Shown: positions 41,601 through 54,424, counted from the stretch's first letter. The stretch: 64,000 nt of DNA from Plazaster borealis (GCA_021014325.1 CM037473.1:9007501-9071500); one strand, 5' to 3'. Notes: a model not told the origin generated them from the sequence alone. A program made the numbers and translations.

Positions 41601-42631
41601 TTACAGCTTTATGAAATTTGGTACTCATTGCTCTTACACACGGGCATTCTGAGACCTTTCTTATACTATAATAAGTATAGACGTGGACAGAGATTTGTTT
41701 GCATTTCATTTTGAATCTTGCACAGGTCATGTCAAAAGTTGTGATAGCACCTATTTCCGTTTGAAAGGCTGCCGATTGGTGATGGTGTTGTCGGGGTTTT
41801 GTTACTTGATGTTGTTTGTGTATAGGCCTCTACCGAAGTCCTACGAAGCGGTGTTATATACATCATATTTTAAGCATTATTTCTTCGCGAGTCCCTCTTA
41901 TTTCAACCTCGTTCTCATTTACGTTTATGAAAATCAAAAACGTTGAACGAATAAAAAACTTCTGACCATTATAAACACTTTAAATCCACACGAACACAAG
42001 TATTTTCCGGACCGCATATTTCCTCCATATCGTATTCAAGCTCTTTGGCTGGCAGTAAATGTGGTTAAATGTAGATCTTTTAATCTTCAGACAAAACTGC
42101 GTTGTGTTAAGGTGTTCTTTATTTTTGTTTATCTACACATTGTTTGAACACTTAAGTGTGGGGTAACAGAAGGCGACAGTATAATATACACGCTTAAAAA
42201 TGCAAGGGTGTTCTGCATGTTCGACCAAAAGACTTGTTCATTCCTCGATAATAATGAGACAGTTTCTTCCCATTTTACCGTCAGTTGGACCATGTAGATA
42301 AATAGCACAATAATAATTACCTCTATGATGTGACGCAGCATCTAAAGTGGGTTCAAAAATGAAATAAACTTTATTGCTCCATGGTTCAAAGAAGTAATTT
42401 ATCTATGCAGAGAGCTAATCGGGAATGACCGATCGCTTTAAAGTTGCCGTAAATGTAATCTCTAAACCGGTTGTAGAAATCCAAGATAAGCAAAAAATGT
42501 CTAGTCATGCAAAATGGCAAATTTATAATGCATCATGAACGAGGTGTACATAACCCAATTAAGTTTGTTACATCATACATTTTAGCAAGGCAAAAAAATT
42601 GGGAAAAAACTCCCAAACAAGTGCCAACATA

Positions 42632-42870
42632 GGGCTAGATAGCTCGGTTGGTAAAGCGCCGGTGTGGTAGGAGATTCTGTCCCCCAAACTTCGAACTGTG
42701 TACTAACTTCTTCTGATATCGCCCTCTTTTGAATCAACCTCCTCCAGCCATGTTAATGCCCCATAATTATTAGGAGATTTCCCTAGGAAACCGGCACGTT
42801 AATATGGAGGTTGTTGGTTCAAATCCCGCTCTGGTCAATTTTTCTGTTCAACCCAAAATAAAAAATAAAT
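42632..42870 (+). mobile_element. SINE with a MITE inserted in its tRNA head
   Basis: The A box GGGCTAGATAGCTCGGTTGG lies at 42632 and the B box GGTTGTTGGTTCAAATCCC at about 42810. Between them, 42664-42792 is a GGAGATTCTGTCCCC MITE with CCGG on both sides. Removing it rejoins the head as in 11770-11915. Confidence 0.75.
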
Positions 42871-43697
42871 AGAAACGGACCACAAAAGAAAAGAAAAAAT
42901 GCGTTTTAAGTGTTTTAAGATTAGGCCAATTCTATCGGTAATGTTCACAAAGTTTCAAACAATGCAAAAAAGAAACAAGTCTCACAGATTGATATGTTAA
43001 CTTAATAGTCTATATTGACTTTTTATTTCGTATAAACTTGTCACAACGAGAGATAGTACATTATATGATATATCAAGTTTAAAGGCCTATATAATATTGA
43101 GACATGCAACGGTCACTACCGTTCACATTGCCCTATTTGAAACCGGTTCAGCCTCAAGGAGAACAACGATAAGAATGAACTGTCAACTGCTGTATGACTT
43201 CCAATTATATCTGTGCTTTCATTGAGGGGCATTCGGTCCACAAATGACTGTTCGGAGACGTCAAAGTCTGGCTATAGGTTATTAAATAACAAATAGAGAT
43301 GATCTTAGTTTTAAAAAAGTTGCATCTTTCCCTTTGTTCATTAACCCAACTTGTTCATTCGAAGAACAAACATGAAATTAAATGTATAATCCGTCAGTTA
43401 CAATCTGATAAAACCATAAATCCGTAAAGTTAAAGCTGTTAGTCAAATGAAACAGATATCGGTGACTGAAACACTGCCCTGGTGATTACACACATTTTGG
43501 TTCTGAAAATAGATATCGTGTTTGAGACTTAGTTATCTCTAAACCTGACCCGATTTCGCTTCAACCACAAGTTCTATGGGTTGTGTAATTTAAAAACCTT
43601 TATGTATATATCAATCGAAAACGCATACAAAGGTTCGTTTTGTACAAAAAGTTAAAAAATATCTATCTTTTTACAATTTACATTATATACATTCACA

Positions 43698-43699
43698 AT

Positions 43700-43766
<67 letters not shown>
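43698..43766. repeat. (CAA)n microsatellite after the P450 B stop codon
   Basis: About 22 perfect CAA units end 18 bases from the TAG of P450 copy B, so the repeat probably lies in its 3' UTR as (TTG)n. The long Asn frame across it is not coding. Confidence 0.92.
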
Positions 43767-43783
43767 TGGACCACAAAGTTAAA

Positions 43784-46700
43784 CTATATCATATCCCGCG
43801 CGTTTTCTTGCAAGTTACTGTTCTTTCGTCTGATGGCGCGCAGCTTGTAGGGCAAGGGGTTTTTCGACAGTCCCAAGTGACTGGCAAGGCTGACGTTCTC
43901 AGGGTTGCCGTCTGGAGCAGTCAATGTAAACTGGTGGAAAATGTGCGTGATGAAGATGAACAGTTCCATTTGTGCCAGCTGCTCTCCGATACAGCCGCGT
44001 CGTCCTGAGCAAAAATACACACACACAGGGATGGATTTGTTAGTCATTAATAACATTGGTTACATTTCGAAAATAAACAGGTCATTAAAGGGACACGTTG
44101 CCTTCGCATTTGGGCGCTTTGGGCTACAAAAAATTGCGTTTTTTGTGTAATTTTATGACAGAACATGGTCCGCTATTTTGTAGAAAACAAAATGTGTGAC
44201 TCCACCAAATGATTGACCGTATGGAACGTACATTGAAAAACTGGGCTGTTTTCGCATATAGATACAATATAAATACTCATTTCTACAAAAACAGTTACAT
44301 TTGTGTAATTTTAACACCCTATGATGTTAAGTTTGATTCTCTGTTCGGTGTCTGTAATGTGACGACACCCTGTTGTCAATTTTAACACCCCATGTTTTGC
44401 AGTGTCAGTGTACCGTATGTTCCCTTGGTTTTATTTCCAAAAGGCAAATTTGTTTTTTTTTTATCACTAGCCTACTCACTATAACACACTATAAGTGTTT
44501 TTGTACATGGACTACTCTTTTGAAAAAGAAAAAAAGAGTACTTCCGAACGGCAACATTTTGAGAGATTTGAAGGTATAGTGTGCCCCTCTAATAACTCTT
44601 CTATTGGTTTCCTGTGCAATGAATTGTTTTCCGCACATGGAATTACAAACTTAAGGAGGGGAAGTACACTTGACACACAACGGAGGAGGTTTAGTGAATA
44701 GTGACTTCAATATTATGAATAGTGAAAAAGAAAAGAAGCTAAAACCAGCTAAATTACGCTGCATGACGCTCGCATAGCACTTCACATTCGTTATTTTAAG
44801 TATGGATTTAAAAATTGTGGCCTAAAATCTGAATTTGATGGGAATAACGGCAGATCAGTATCTTGTAATTAATTTGTGAATAATTTGTTGAATACGTTTT
44901 CTAAGACGTTTTAGCATTTCCGTTCTTTTGACACATTTCTTTTTAAATTGCAAAATATGAAGTAGCGTGCGGTGATACATACACTTTTTGGTCATGGAAA
45001 AAGTAAGCTGTTCTCATTATTTTTCAAAACTTAGATCAAAAGCAGGAAAATTTAAAGCAATGCCTATTTGGGCGAGCAGAATGAGGAAAGGCAAACAGTA
45101 ACATCGAAGTATGACTCACCTATTCCGAACTGTATCATGTGCTCGTGTTTGGCGAATTTCCCTTCTGCGTCCAAGAACCTTTGGGGTCTGAAGACATCTG
45201 GCTCAGGGAAGACCTCAGGGTTGTAAAGCACTGCGTGGATGTTGGCGATCACAACCGCCTCCTTGGGGATGTAGTACCCGCGGAACTCTGTGTCTTCGAT
45301 CGGTGAATGAGGTACACCTGTATGGACGAATGGAAGAGATATAATTGAGCGTTTGGGATTGGTGTATATCTGTTGACGTCACGAAATTGGCATGAGTACT
45401 GAGTAGCGTATGAATAACTGTTTTCCATTTTCTGCATGCGTGAAGTTGGACAATCGTATAAAAGGGGAACTTACCAAATGGCCCCGCTGACGTGTATCTC
45501 AACACCTCGTTTAAAGTTGCCTGCATGTAATGACATTTAGATCGGTCCGACCATTGAGGCAACCGATGACGTCCGACGACGTCATCCAACTCCTGCTGTA
45601 TTTTCTCCTGGACGTCAGGGCGCTTGGTCATCATCAGCAGGAACCAGTCTATGACGGTCTCGGTGGTGTCTGTGCCGGCACCGAACAGGTCGGCCAAAGC
45701 AGCTACGACGGCGTCCTCATTGGAAGCGAACACCGAGTCGTACTTCAGGTAGTACTCTTGGAGGAAGGCGTCTGTGAAGTCTCTGATGTTGTTGGGATCG
45801 AAGGTTCTAAGGTGTTCCCTTACCTGCATTGAAACAAAAATACACTTAAATATATAACACAATAACGTACAAATAACTATTTAATAAATCCTTGCATGAT
45901 TATAGGCCTTGAGCCGCAACAGTTTTAGTTTAAAGGTGTATACAGGAAAATAAAAGAACAGGCCTTGCGCTTTAAGCTTGTTATAAAGTAGCCCAACGGG
46001 CTAGTAAACTGTGTATTTTACTTGCCCCTATTTTACTTGCCCCCAATGAAGTTTTAGTAGCCCAGATGTGAATCATGTATTGTCATAAATGTATCTTTCT
46101 GGTAGTGATCACAACAAGTTTAATGGTCAAACAAAGCTACATTCACACACTCAAAAATGAATTAACACATTGTAAAATGTATTATTCATGTCAGAAAAAG
46201 GAAGAAACACGAGCATATAGGTTGCACGAGCATATAGGTTGGTTGTTTTTTTTTTAAAAGTAGCCCACAGGGCAAGTTTAAAAGTGGTGTTTACTAGCTC
46301 GTAGCACTTTCTACTGTTATATAGACAATGTCTGCCGGGCTTTACTGCACAAACTGGGGTGTTAAAATTGACACCGTGGGTGTTGTCACATATAGATACC
46401 AAAAAATAATCAAATTTACAACATAGGGTGTTAAATTAACACTAATTACTTTGCCAACACAATTACATTGGTGTTATTTTAACACCCTATGGTGTTAATT
46501 TTGATTCTTTCGTGGGTATCTATTTGTGACAACACCTATGGTGTCAATTTTAAAACCCCAGTTTTTGCAGTGTAGTGTTGAGGATGAGCCCTAAAGCGGT
46601 TTACAGGCATCGTACACGTTTGGTAATTACTCAAAATATATATTAGCACAAAAACTGACTTGGTAACGAGCAACAGAGAGCTGTTGATAGTACAAAACAT

Positions 46701-48117
46701 TGTGAGAAACGACTCCCTCTGAAGCATAACGTACTTTTTGAGAACGAGGTAATTTCTCACCACCATAATAAAAACTTATTGCAAGAAGTTTTTATTCCTA
46801 TCTGAAAGCACACAAATTTGTACAACAAGGGTGTTTTTTCTTTCATCATTTTCTTGCAACTTCGATGACCAATTGAGCCCAACTTTTCACAGGCTTGTTA
46901 TTTTATGCATGTTGGGATACACCAAATGAGAACACTGGCCTTTGACAATTACCAAACGTGTACGATGCCTTTAAGTAATAAGAGTATGGGAGGTAATACT
47001 TGTTTCTACTTTTATCAAATGATTCATACCTGCGGAAGGTAAAACTCATTGCGTATGATGCTCCTCACTTCCAAGAGTCTCCGGTAGCCGCTCCCGGGAA
47101 CGTACTTCAGCCACGGGAGGACATTGCTTGCATTAACGCCCATCTCTTCAAACAAATACATCATGTGCGAGACAATACGGAGGAAGAAAGGGTCGCTGTA
47201 GTCCCAACGTCTACCCACGGTCAACTGACAGATGATGTTAGACACGGCCAGCCCGGTGAATTTGGCCGAGCGGAAGGGCTCTCCTTTCTGGTCGTCGAAG
47301 CTCTGGACGAGGTGTCGAGCCTCGGTGCAGATTTTGCTCTCCATGGCGGCCCGACCCATACCGAGGCTCCTCAGGGCTTTGAGGGCGAACCGTCTTTGTT
47401 CTTTCCAGTGGTTTTCGTAAAATGACAAGACGATTCCTGTGTATGACAAAAAATAATACAATTATGTTATTGTGACTCTTTGTGGTATTGTCTGACAAAA
47501 ATATTGATTTGGCCCAAAGCTAGTACAAGACCAATGAACTTCCATATTAACTGATTGTCAAAACAAAAAATAAGAACAAAACCATGAATAAAACTGAATG
47601 TGAAGAAAACAATTTGAATTGATAAATAAGACCTACCTCCACCCGGTTGACCTTCATGCACCTCATTGAACATGGTGAGACGTGGTCTGTCACTGAATGT
47701 GTCGCCTGATTTGACGAAAGCCTCTTTGATGCTGTCGTAGTCATTTAGGACCACGACGAGGTGACTGCCAAGTCTGAAGCTAACAACGGGGCCGTAGGTC
47801 TTGCTCATTTCCGCGATGGTGTACTGAGGGGCCTCTCTGTCCAGTGACGGTATGATGCCCAGGATGGGCCAGCCCCATGGACCGGGAGGAAGCTGCAATC
47901 TCTTGAGCTTGGCGACTGCGGACTTGAGTTGTGCCTCTCTCTGCTTCCGTCTCCTGCTGACTCTCACTGATATGACAGAGAGAATTACGGTCAGACATGC
48001 GAGGGAACGGAAGGACCTGCTCTGGTTCGCCAACCTCTCCAGGAACTTGAATAAAAACGCAACTGGCTTTGAGCGGTGCATTACCGCGTGCATGTTGTCT
48101 CTTAAAACACCCTCCAT
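43784..48117 (-). CDS. Cytochrome P450 (CYP2-clan), tandem copy B, five exons
   Basis: Exons on the minus strand: 48117-47637, 47436-47030, 45823-45475, 45317-45120, 44004-43784, giving 551 residues. Exon lengths 1-4 (481, 407, 349, 198) equal those of copy A, as do phases, so the two arose by duplication of the whole gene. Motifs: LPPGPWGWP, WKEQR, AGTDTT, K-helix EVLR, FRPQRF and the heme loop FGIGRRGCIG (Cys483). The first ATG (48117) has a good context (GCAATGG); a second lies eight codons on. Relative to copy A, exon 1 is almost identical, while parts of exon 3 (FTDAFLQEYYLKYDSVF) and the C-terminus differ, so substrate range may differ. A TATA-like box stands about 95 bp upstream. No disabling change was seen. 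Confidence 0.92.
44230..44405. mobile_element. Palindromic GTGTTAAAATTGAC element, diverged
   Basis: It contains AACTGGGCTGTTTTCGCATA, TTTTAACACCCTATGATGTT and CACCCCATGTTTTGCAGTGT. It is related to 46355-46577. Confidence 0.6.
46355..46577. mobile_element. Palindromic GGTGTTAAAATTGACACC element
   Basis: The ends CAAACTGGGGTGTTAAAATT and AAAACCCCAGTTTTTGCAGT form inverted arms; the inside repeats TGTTGTCACATATAGATACC and GGTATCTATTTGTGACAACA as a second inverted pair. Confidence 0.75.
46602..46971. mobile_element. TTAA-family MITE in P450 B intron 2
   Basis: The ends AGGCATCGTACACGTTTGG and CAAACGTGTACGATGCCT are inverted. TTAA is intact on the right only (left is TTAC). The right end is about 55 bp from exon 2. 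Confidence 0.75.
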
Positions 48118-48211
48118 TGCTCAGAAAGTGAGAAGTAAGAAGTGGTGATGCTTCTGGTGTGAATAGGTCGACTTCCAGATTCAAACTGACTTTGGATGAG
48201 TTGGTCTGTCC

Positions 48212-48221
48212 GTTTATAAAC
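48212..48221 (-). promoter_or_regulatory. Candidate TATA box of P450 gene B
   Basis: The palindromic GTTTATAAAC lies about 95 bp upstream of the first ATG, fitting a start site near 48185 and a short 5' UTR. Confidence 0.4.
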
Positions 48222-48764
48222 AGCAGGGGAGATAAGTTCATGCACTTCATTGCCATCCACAATAATCAAATTAATCTGATTATTAGAGATACCACTATCA
48301 TCCACCTACCATAGATCCAAACTTATTGTAATAATTATGTTGTAAAAGAAAACCTTGAGCGAACTGTTCATGTGCTAAACGGATCAACTTATCTGATTGA
48401 TGCTAAAATTAAACCCGTTGTTAGTTTTATTTAAAAAGATAACTGTTCTATTTCAAGAGTTAAATCGTTCTAGATAATGTTACATCTTTATTGTCAGTGC
48501 TATTTTTATAAGCCTAATCCGATAAAACGTTTGCCTTTATATAACTGGATTAAGTCTTTGTGTAGTTAGGCCGTGTTTAGACAAGTTTTGTAGAGAGTTT
48601 CACGCATGGCAGAGAAAAAATCATCACAAAATGATCGTCAGAAGATACTGATTCTATCCAGACGTCTTTGGTGTTAACTGACATTTCCTTTCCTTTCATT
48701 TCAACAATAATTTCCTGTTAAACGTATGGATCCCCAATGGCATACCTTTGGGGACACTACACAG

Positions 48765-49006
48765 CAAAAACTGGGGTGTTAAATTTAACAGCCCGGTGTT
48801 ACTAGAGGACAACACAACACCAAGTATTTTCGCCGGTGTTAAAATTGTGGGTGTTATTTTAACACATTTGGTGTTATTCTTTATACACCCATTTTGTACT
48901 GACACACCCATGGGTGTAAATGAGAAACACCAAAAGTGTTAAAATGACACCAAATTGGTGTAGTCCTCTAGTAACACCGAAAAGTGTTATCATTTTTTGC
49001 AGTGTA
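48765..49006. mobile_element. Palindromic GGTGTTAAATTTAACA element
   Basis: The outer ends CAGCAAAAACTGGGGTGTTA and GTGTTATCATTTTTTGCAGT are inverted. A second inverted pair is GTTACTAGAGGAC and GTCCTCTAGTAAC. The inside repeats GGTGTTATTTTAACAC-type blocks. Confidence 0.7.
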
Positions 49007-50225
49007 GGTGACAGCAGATTCACAACTTCGTTGCTCTTGGAAATGTGCGCATGGTCAGAACTACGAAAAAAATGGAAACTTACCTGGTATGCCTGCTGCC
49101 ACCTAGTGTTCCAAAGTCTCTCAGTGTTATTTGTTCATGTTTTCAGAAGATCAGATTAGAAAATGTCCCCGACAAAATAAAACTGTATAAACTTTTTTCA
49201 TATTTTAGTTTTAAAACTTACTCATTGGGGGAAAATAACGACGAGGAAAGATGGTGTCACTCTCACTCTTGTTATTGTCCTTGTGTTGTGATCATACACT
49301 TGAAAGTACAAGCATGCGCTTACTTAATTTGTTCCCCCCGACTTTAATGTAAGTTTTCCCAGTCATTTTTCGGCAACAAAGCAGCCTATCGAAAGTAAAT
49401 TTTCATGCATATACGCATTATTGCGATTTTGCCTCTTCAGTGGAAACCGTAATTCAGTTTCACTTAGAGGCATGCAAATTTGTAAAGCACTTTGGGACGC
49501 CCTTCGGGCGTGAAAAGCGCTATATAAAAACTAACTATTATTATTATTATTATATTCAATTAAACTATATAAGGCGTTATTTTTTAGCCATGATTAAACG
49601 GCATTCAGTTTAGCAGAGTAAACGCAACTGAACTAGAAACTGCCACCAAACAATTTTTACTTTCGTTTTCAACAAGCAAATTCGCAAAATGCGCATTAAC
49701 ACAAATATTATTTAAACAAATGCAAAGCATAGATTTCTTTATGTAATTTGTTTTAACAGCATAACTTAGTGAAAACAGAGAATAAATATAGGCCTACATT
49801 GGCATCGTGTCGTTGTTTTTTGTAAGGAGGTTTGAGACCTTTTGCTTTGTGCCCGCAAACATTCGCGTTATTTGCTTAAGAAACTGTGACCCATGATCCA
49901 CCAGTGCTATCGCTGCGAGTCTAATAATACTGACAGCGGCAAAACGAGATAAGGAGGATCAAGGCATATTTAGTCTTTCAAATCTCAATGTAAATATTCA
50001 TATGCCGAATTGCAACTTTAATTCCTTCATCAAATATCATAGATAACTAAAAATAGACATGGAAGAGTTTGATAGCTTCTTCAACTCTGCGCGCGCACCA
50101 AACAAAAAACGAACAAGTCTGTACCTGTATACATTACATGCTTTGCTATGGGTGTTATTATGAGAAGGCCTTGCTAGGTCATAGGTCATAGGTCATAAAA
50201 GCCTAACCTCATCCCAACCTGCCAG

Positions 50226-50365
50226 TGTGGTAGGAGAATCTGTCCCCCGGAGATTCTCCCCCTCCCCCACCCCCATACAGTGAATTGTGTATACATTTCT
50301 TTTGATAGCGCCCTCTTTTTGACAACCTTCTTCAGCCCATGTTAATTTCCCTGGGACACCGGCAT
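50226..50365. mobile_element. GGAGATTCTGTCCCC MITE between CCAG and CCGG
   Basis: It reads TGTGGTAGGAGAATCTGTCC, GATAGCGCCCTCTTTTTGAC and ends TTCCCTGGGACACCGG. Other copies are at 33225, 41125, 42664 and 50813. Confidence 0.7.
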
Positions 50366-50574
50366 GCTGGAAACACTTTTTATTCACAATGTGTATTGTA
50401 CGGGTACTTCGTCAACATTTTCTCCAACTGGCCCGGTCACCTGTCGCACTGTCTTGCCGACGAACATTGTGTATTAATCATCTGAGGATTTTGTTACCGA
50501 TGTGCGGAACGATTGTTTAGGCATAATAAGGAACTACCGGTAATTAATATCCACCAGTAAGGTGCTCAAGGCAC

Positions 50575-51064
50575 TTGAAAAAAGAGAGAAACACTTTTGG
50601 TTTTAAAGTAATGAATTATGACACCCATTTATGTAAGGGTTTACAAGGTGCTGCGGCACTACCAGAAAAACATGGGCAAACCCCTTATCTTAGCGAGAAC
50701 TGTTATTACGTGCATTACCCAACGCACGGGACCATATACGGCTTTACATGTAAGTCCCATTCGAAGGACGGAGCAGCAAGTTCAGTTAATGCTTGACACA
50801 AGTTTCAAGACCGGTGTGGCAGGAGATTCTGTCCCCCGGAGATTTTGTCCCCGGAGATTTTGTCCCCCCATACGGCGAACTGTGTACAAACTTCTTTTGA
50901 TAGCGCCCTCTTTTGAATCATCCTCCTCCAGCCCATGTTAATTTCCCGTATGGGGACAGAATCTCCGGGGGCCAGATTTCCCTGGGACACTGGGACTCGA
51001 ACCCACACTTAATGCTGATCAGAAACACCAGAGCTTGTGCGCTAGACCTTCAGCCACGACACGC
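50575..51064 (-). mobile_element. tRNA-derived SINE split by a GGAGATTCTGTCCCC MITE
   Basis: The SINE body (50575-50812, GGTGCTGCGGCACTACCAG) and head (50990-51064, minus-strand GTGTCGTGGCTGAAGGTCT and GTGTGGGTTCGAGTCCCAG) are separated by the MITE at about 50818-50989. ACCGG and ACTGG flank the insertion, which falls right beside the B box. Confidence 0.72.
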
Positions 51065-51205
51065 CGAAAACACAACTGGGTCTACTGTAGATTGTCCCGA
51101 CTTTGTTTGATGTAGGGGTAGAATGATTTAAGCCACGTCGGAAGAATACTAAATAGAATAGAATATTAAACGTTTGTTTCTCCGTGTGGAGTGGGAGTCG
51201 TTTAA

Positions 51206-51582
51206 AGGCAGTGGACACTATTGGTAATTACTCAAAATAATTATTAGCACAAAACCTTACTTGGTATCAAGTAATGGGAGAGGTTGGTAGTATAAAACAT
51301 TGTGAGAAACGGCTCCCTCTGAAGTGGAGTAGTTTTCGAGAAAGAAGTAATTTTCCACGAATTTGATTTCGAGACCTCAAGTTTAGAACTTGAGGTCTCG
51401 AAATCAAGTATCTGAAAGCACACAACTTCGTGTGAAAAGGGTTTTTTTTCTTTCATAGATATCTTGCAACTCCGACGACCGATCGAGCTCAAATTTTCAC
51501 AGGTTTGTTATTTTATGCATATGTTGAGATACACCAAGTGAGAAGACTGGTCTTTGACAATTACCAATAGTGTACACTGTCT
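51206..51582. mobile_element. TTAA-flanked MITE
   Basis: The ends AGGCAGTGGACACTATTGG and CAATAGTGTACACTGTCT are flanked by TTAA at 51202 and 51583. An internal palindrome is TTCGAGACCTCAAGT with ACTTGAGGTCTCGAA. Confidence 0.82.
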
Positions 51583-53154
51583 TTAAGGGGCAATGTCATG
51601 GCCGGGGGACTCCCCATCGAGTGTCAAGTCACACTATAGCTTTTTTCAAGTCTTGCTCCTGGGATCCAATTTAATCTGACACTAGGAATTGTTGTCCCAT
51701 TGATTGTGTCAATTTGCCCAGACTGAACTGCCCCATTATCAAACTACGTGCGCCAAACCTAAAAATCAGTAATCTTCTAAATACAAATTCTACGATGTTT
51801 GTATAAAAATAAACAAAGTGTTTTGATTCATCAAAACACAAAATAACAGTCAAAAGGTATTGGTACAAGTGTATAATGGGGGGATAAGAAGGGGGGAAAA
51901 TATAATATAATCAAAATATTTCTTTTTTAAGTCAATCATTTGATTGCATGAACTTCTGTTCTACCTCCATGATTCAACCAAGGTTCGATAGATTCTGAAA
52001 AAGTCGGTTTAACTTTTCAAATGAACTGAACTCTTGTAAATCAATCAGAGAAGCTGGGGCTCCCCCTCCATCCAGTTGAACGTCACGACGGTCCATAACT
52101 CGGACTCGGCCAACAGGCGCCATCTTGACTCCGACTAACTTAGCAGAACAGTTGTTTGTGACGCATATTTCCTTGCTTGTTTGTTTTTCTCAATGCTGAT
52201 GATGGTCACATAAAATGTCAATCTGTAATTTGTACAATTCGAACAAACGGCTTTAACACAACATTGAACTTCATTACAGACGAACTTAAAAATACGAAGG
52301 CCTACAATTAACTTCAAAATGATTGGGAACTGTCTGTTTTAATTGTTATTTGTTGTTTCACATAATATCCATGTCAGTTTGTGATTATTTATTGAAGTTT
52401 ACGTATTAATCAAGGGCAGTCTCCTCTGCGGTAAATTACGTATAGACAATCATTATCACGCTCTGCAACCTCGTCCCCATGGTTTACTTTATTTCCAACC
52501 ATGTTTACAATAGTAAACCCTGGGAGGGAAACTCCTTACTTGGACCCTGATTGGACAACGACTGGTGTACAAAAGTGTATTCAGTATTCACCATGTTCAC
52601 AGCCAGACTATTCTAATTTGCATACGTATCCAAATATTTTGGATATGCAAATGATCCAATACCAGGGTGATAAGCGGTCAACCTCGTACACCTCGTACTG
52701 CTCGACACACCCTGGGGACGAGGTTGCACGCTCTGATAATTCGTTACACAGCCTAAACTTGATTATAGGGAAAAACTTCGAATTAACAAAAGAGGGCGCT
52801 CTTTTAAATAAATGCAGCGTTGCACAAATACAAACCAAAAACAAAACACAACAGTCCCTGCCAAACTTTTAAATATGTGTAATTTTGAGTATTGTGCCGT
52901 CATAAATTGTTTCTTGATTTCTCACCAGTATTACGCGAGAAAATTTAAATGATCTGTTTCCTTTGGGATAGCTTCGACATTGTGAGGCTGATCTAGTTTT
53001 GTAGCTTTTACAACTACCATACAAACATTACTCCAAACAAACTTCGCCTTCCAAAACAATCAGTGTTCCATTATAAAGAAAGGACCATGTGGTTCCATAC
53101 TATGGGAACTACGGGACACTATGTAGCATCGTACATACATTCCGCCGGATTTAA

Positions 53155-53507
53155 AGGCACTGAACACGTTTGGAAATTGTCAAAGACCAGTGTTCTCACT
53201 TGGTGTATGCATAAAATGGCATGCCTGTGAAAATTTGGGCTCAATTGGTCATCGAAGTTGCAAGAAAATGATGAAAGAAAAAACACCTGTCGTACAAATT
53301 TGTGTGCTTTCAGATAGGAATAAAAACTTCAAGAAGTTTTTATTATTTTAGTGTGAAATTACCTCTTTCTCAAAAACTACGTTACTTCAGAGGGAGTCGT
53401 TTTCTACAATGTTTTATACTCATCAACAGCTCTCCGTTGCTTGTTACCAAGTAAGTTTTTATGCTAATATTTGTTTTGAGTCATTACCAAACGTGTACGA
53501 TATACCT
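53155..53507. mobile_element. TTAA-flanked MITE
   Basis: The ends AGGCACTGAACACGTTTGG and CCAAACGTGTACGATATACCT are flanked by TTAA at 53151 and 53508. It lies in the opposite orientation to 58068-58405. Confidence 0.78.
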
Positions 53508-54424
53508 TTAACAATATAATTTCCTATGAGAGACAATTGCAGCTTTATATCCTTGCTCTTTGTACCAACAAAAAGGAGCAATTTTGAGGGAAATTGAGTT
53601 GTCACAAAATAACTTTTTTTATCAGGAATGTGTTTACCCCATCTCGCAACTACTCTATTCCTGCTGGTTATAGTTCGACCATACCTCCATGGTCTGGTAC
53701 GTTTTGGAGCTGGAAGTGCAGTGCCATACATTGCACTTTCTGGGCTTTTTCCACAACCTCGGCTTTGGCTCCGTCTCCGGCTCCGGGCTTCGTTTCGTGT
53801 TGGAATTATGACGGAGCACCCACGCCGAAGTTTGGGAATTGGCCCTATAGTTCCAAAACGTCATGACAATTACCCGAAGGGCAAGAAAGGAAAATATATT
53901 GTAGCACTTTTTAATGAATAACAAGTAGGCCCCTAAGAGATATCTGCATATGCCTATACTTCCCTAGCAACAACTACTCCATCCGATGCAATCTGACCGA
54001 GCCAATCTAATTTTGTATTGATGGTAATCCGTTATAATGACCCCAACTAATATACACATCTGACTTGCATTCCAATCTCTTTCACGCTTAGCGAACCGTG
54101 CCAAGTTTGCTAACTCCACCCACCCACGTGGTTCAAACGCCGTAATGTGTAACCCCTCCCCCTTTTCAAAAATTATTATGCACGGACGATGAGCTTTATA
54201 TAATGCTTGACGTATAGCATAGGGCCTACTTAACATTTTTCTTGACAGTACTGTATAGCTTGCTCTATTGTGTAGAAATACACAAGAACATCTCTATACT
54301 TTTATACAAAAGGACATGACCACACAATCATAAAGGCCTTTGAAGACGAACTTGTTGTAGACGTTCCACTGATATAGTGATAGTTTTCGCTATAGGCCTA
54401 CGTGTGCAAACCTCGAGTCACCAT

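Larger units (their letters stand above)
40374..43696. other. Intergenic between the two P450 genes
   Basis: No gene was recognised. It holds a GGAGATTCTGTCCCC MITE (41125-41290, with a fourfold AGAATCTCCGG repeat), a GGTGTTAAAATTAACAC element (41360-41600) and an interrupted SINE (42632-42870). The remainder is AT-rich, with no exon similar to a third P450. Confidence 0.6.

Noticed and set aside
43640..44008. Open frame with a long asparagine run
   Set aside because: It is the (CAA)n microsatellite read in one frame, running antisense into the last P450 B exon.
52501..52872. 123-residue open frame
   Set aside because: Low-information composition, contains repeat-like AAAGAGGGCGCT sequence, and has no recognisable domain or exon borders.
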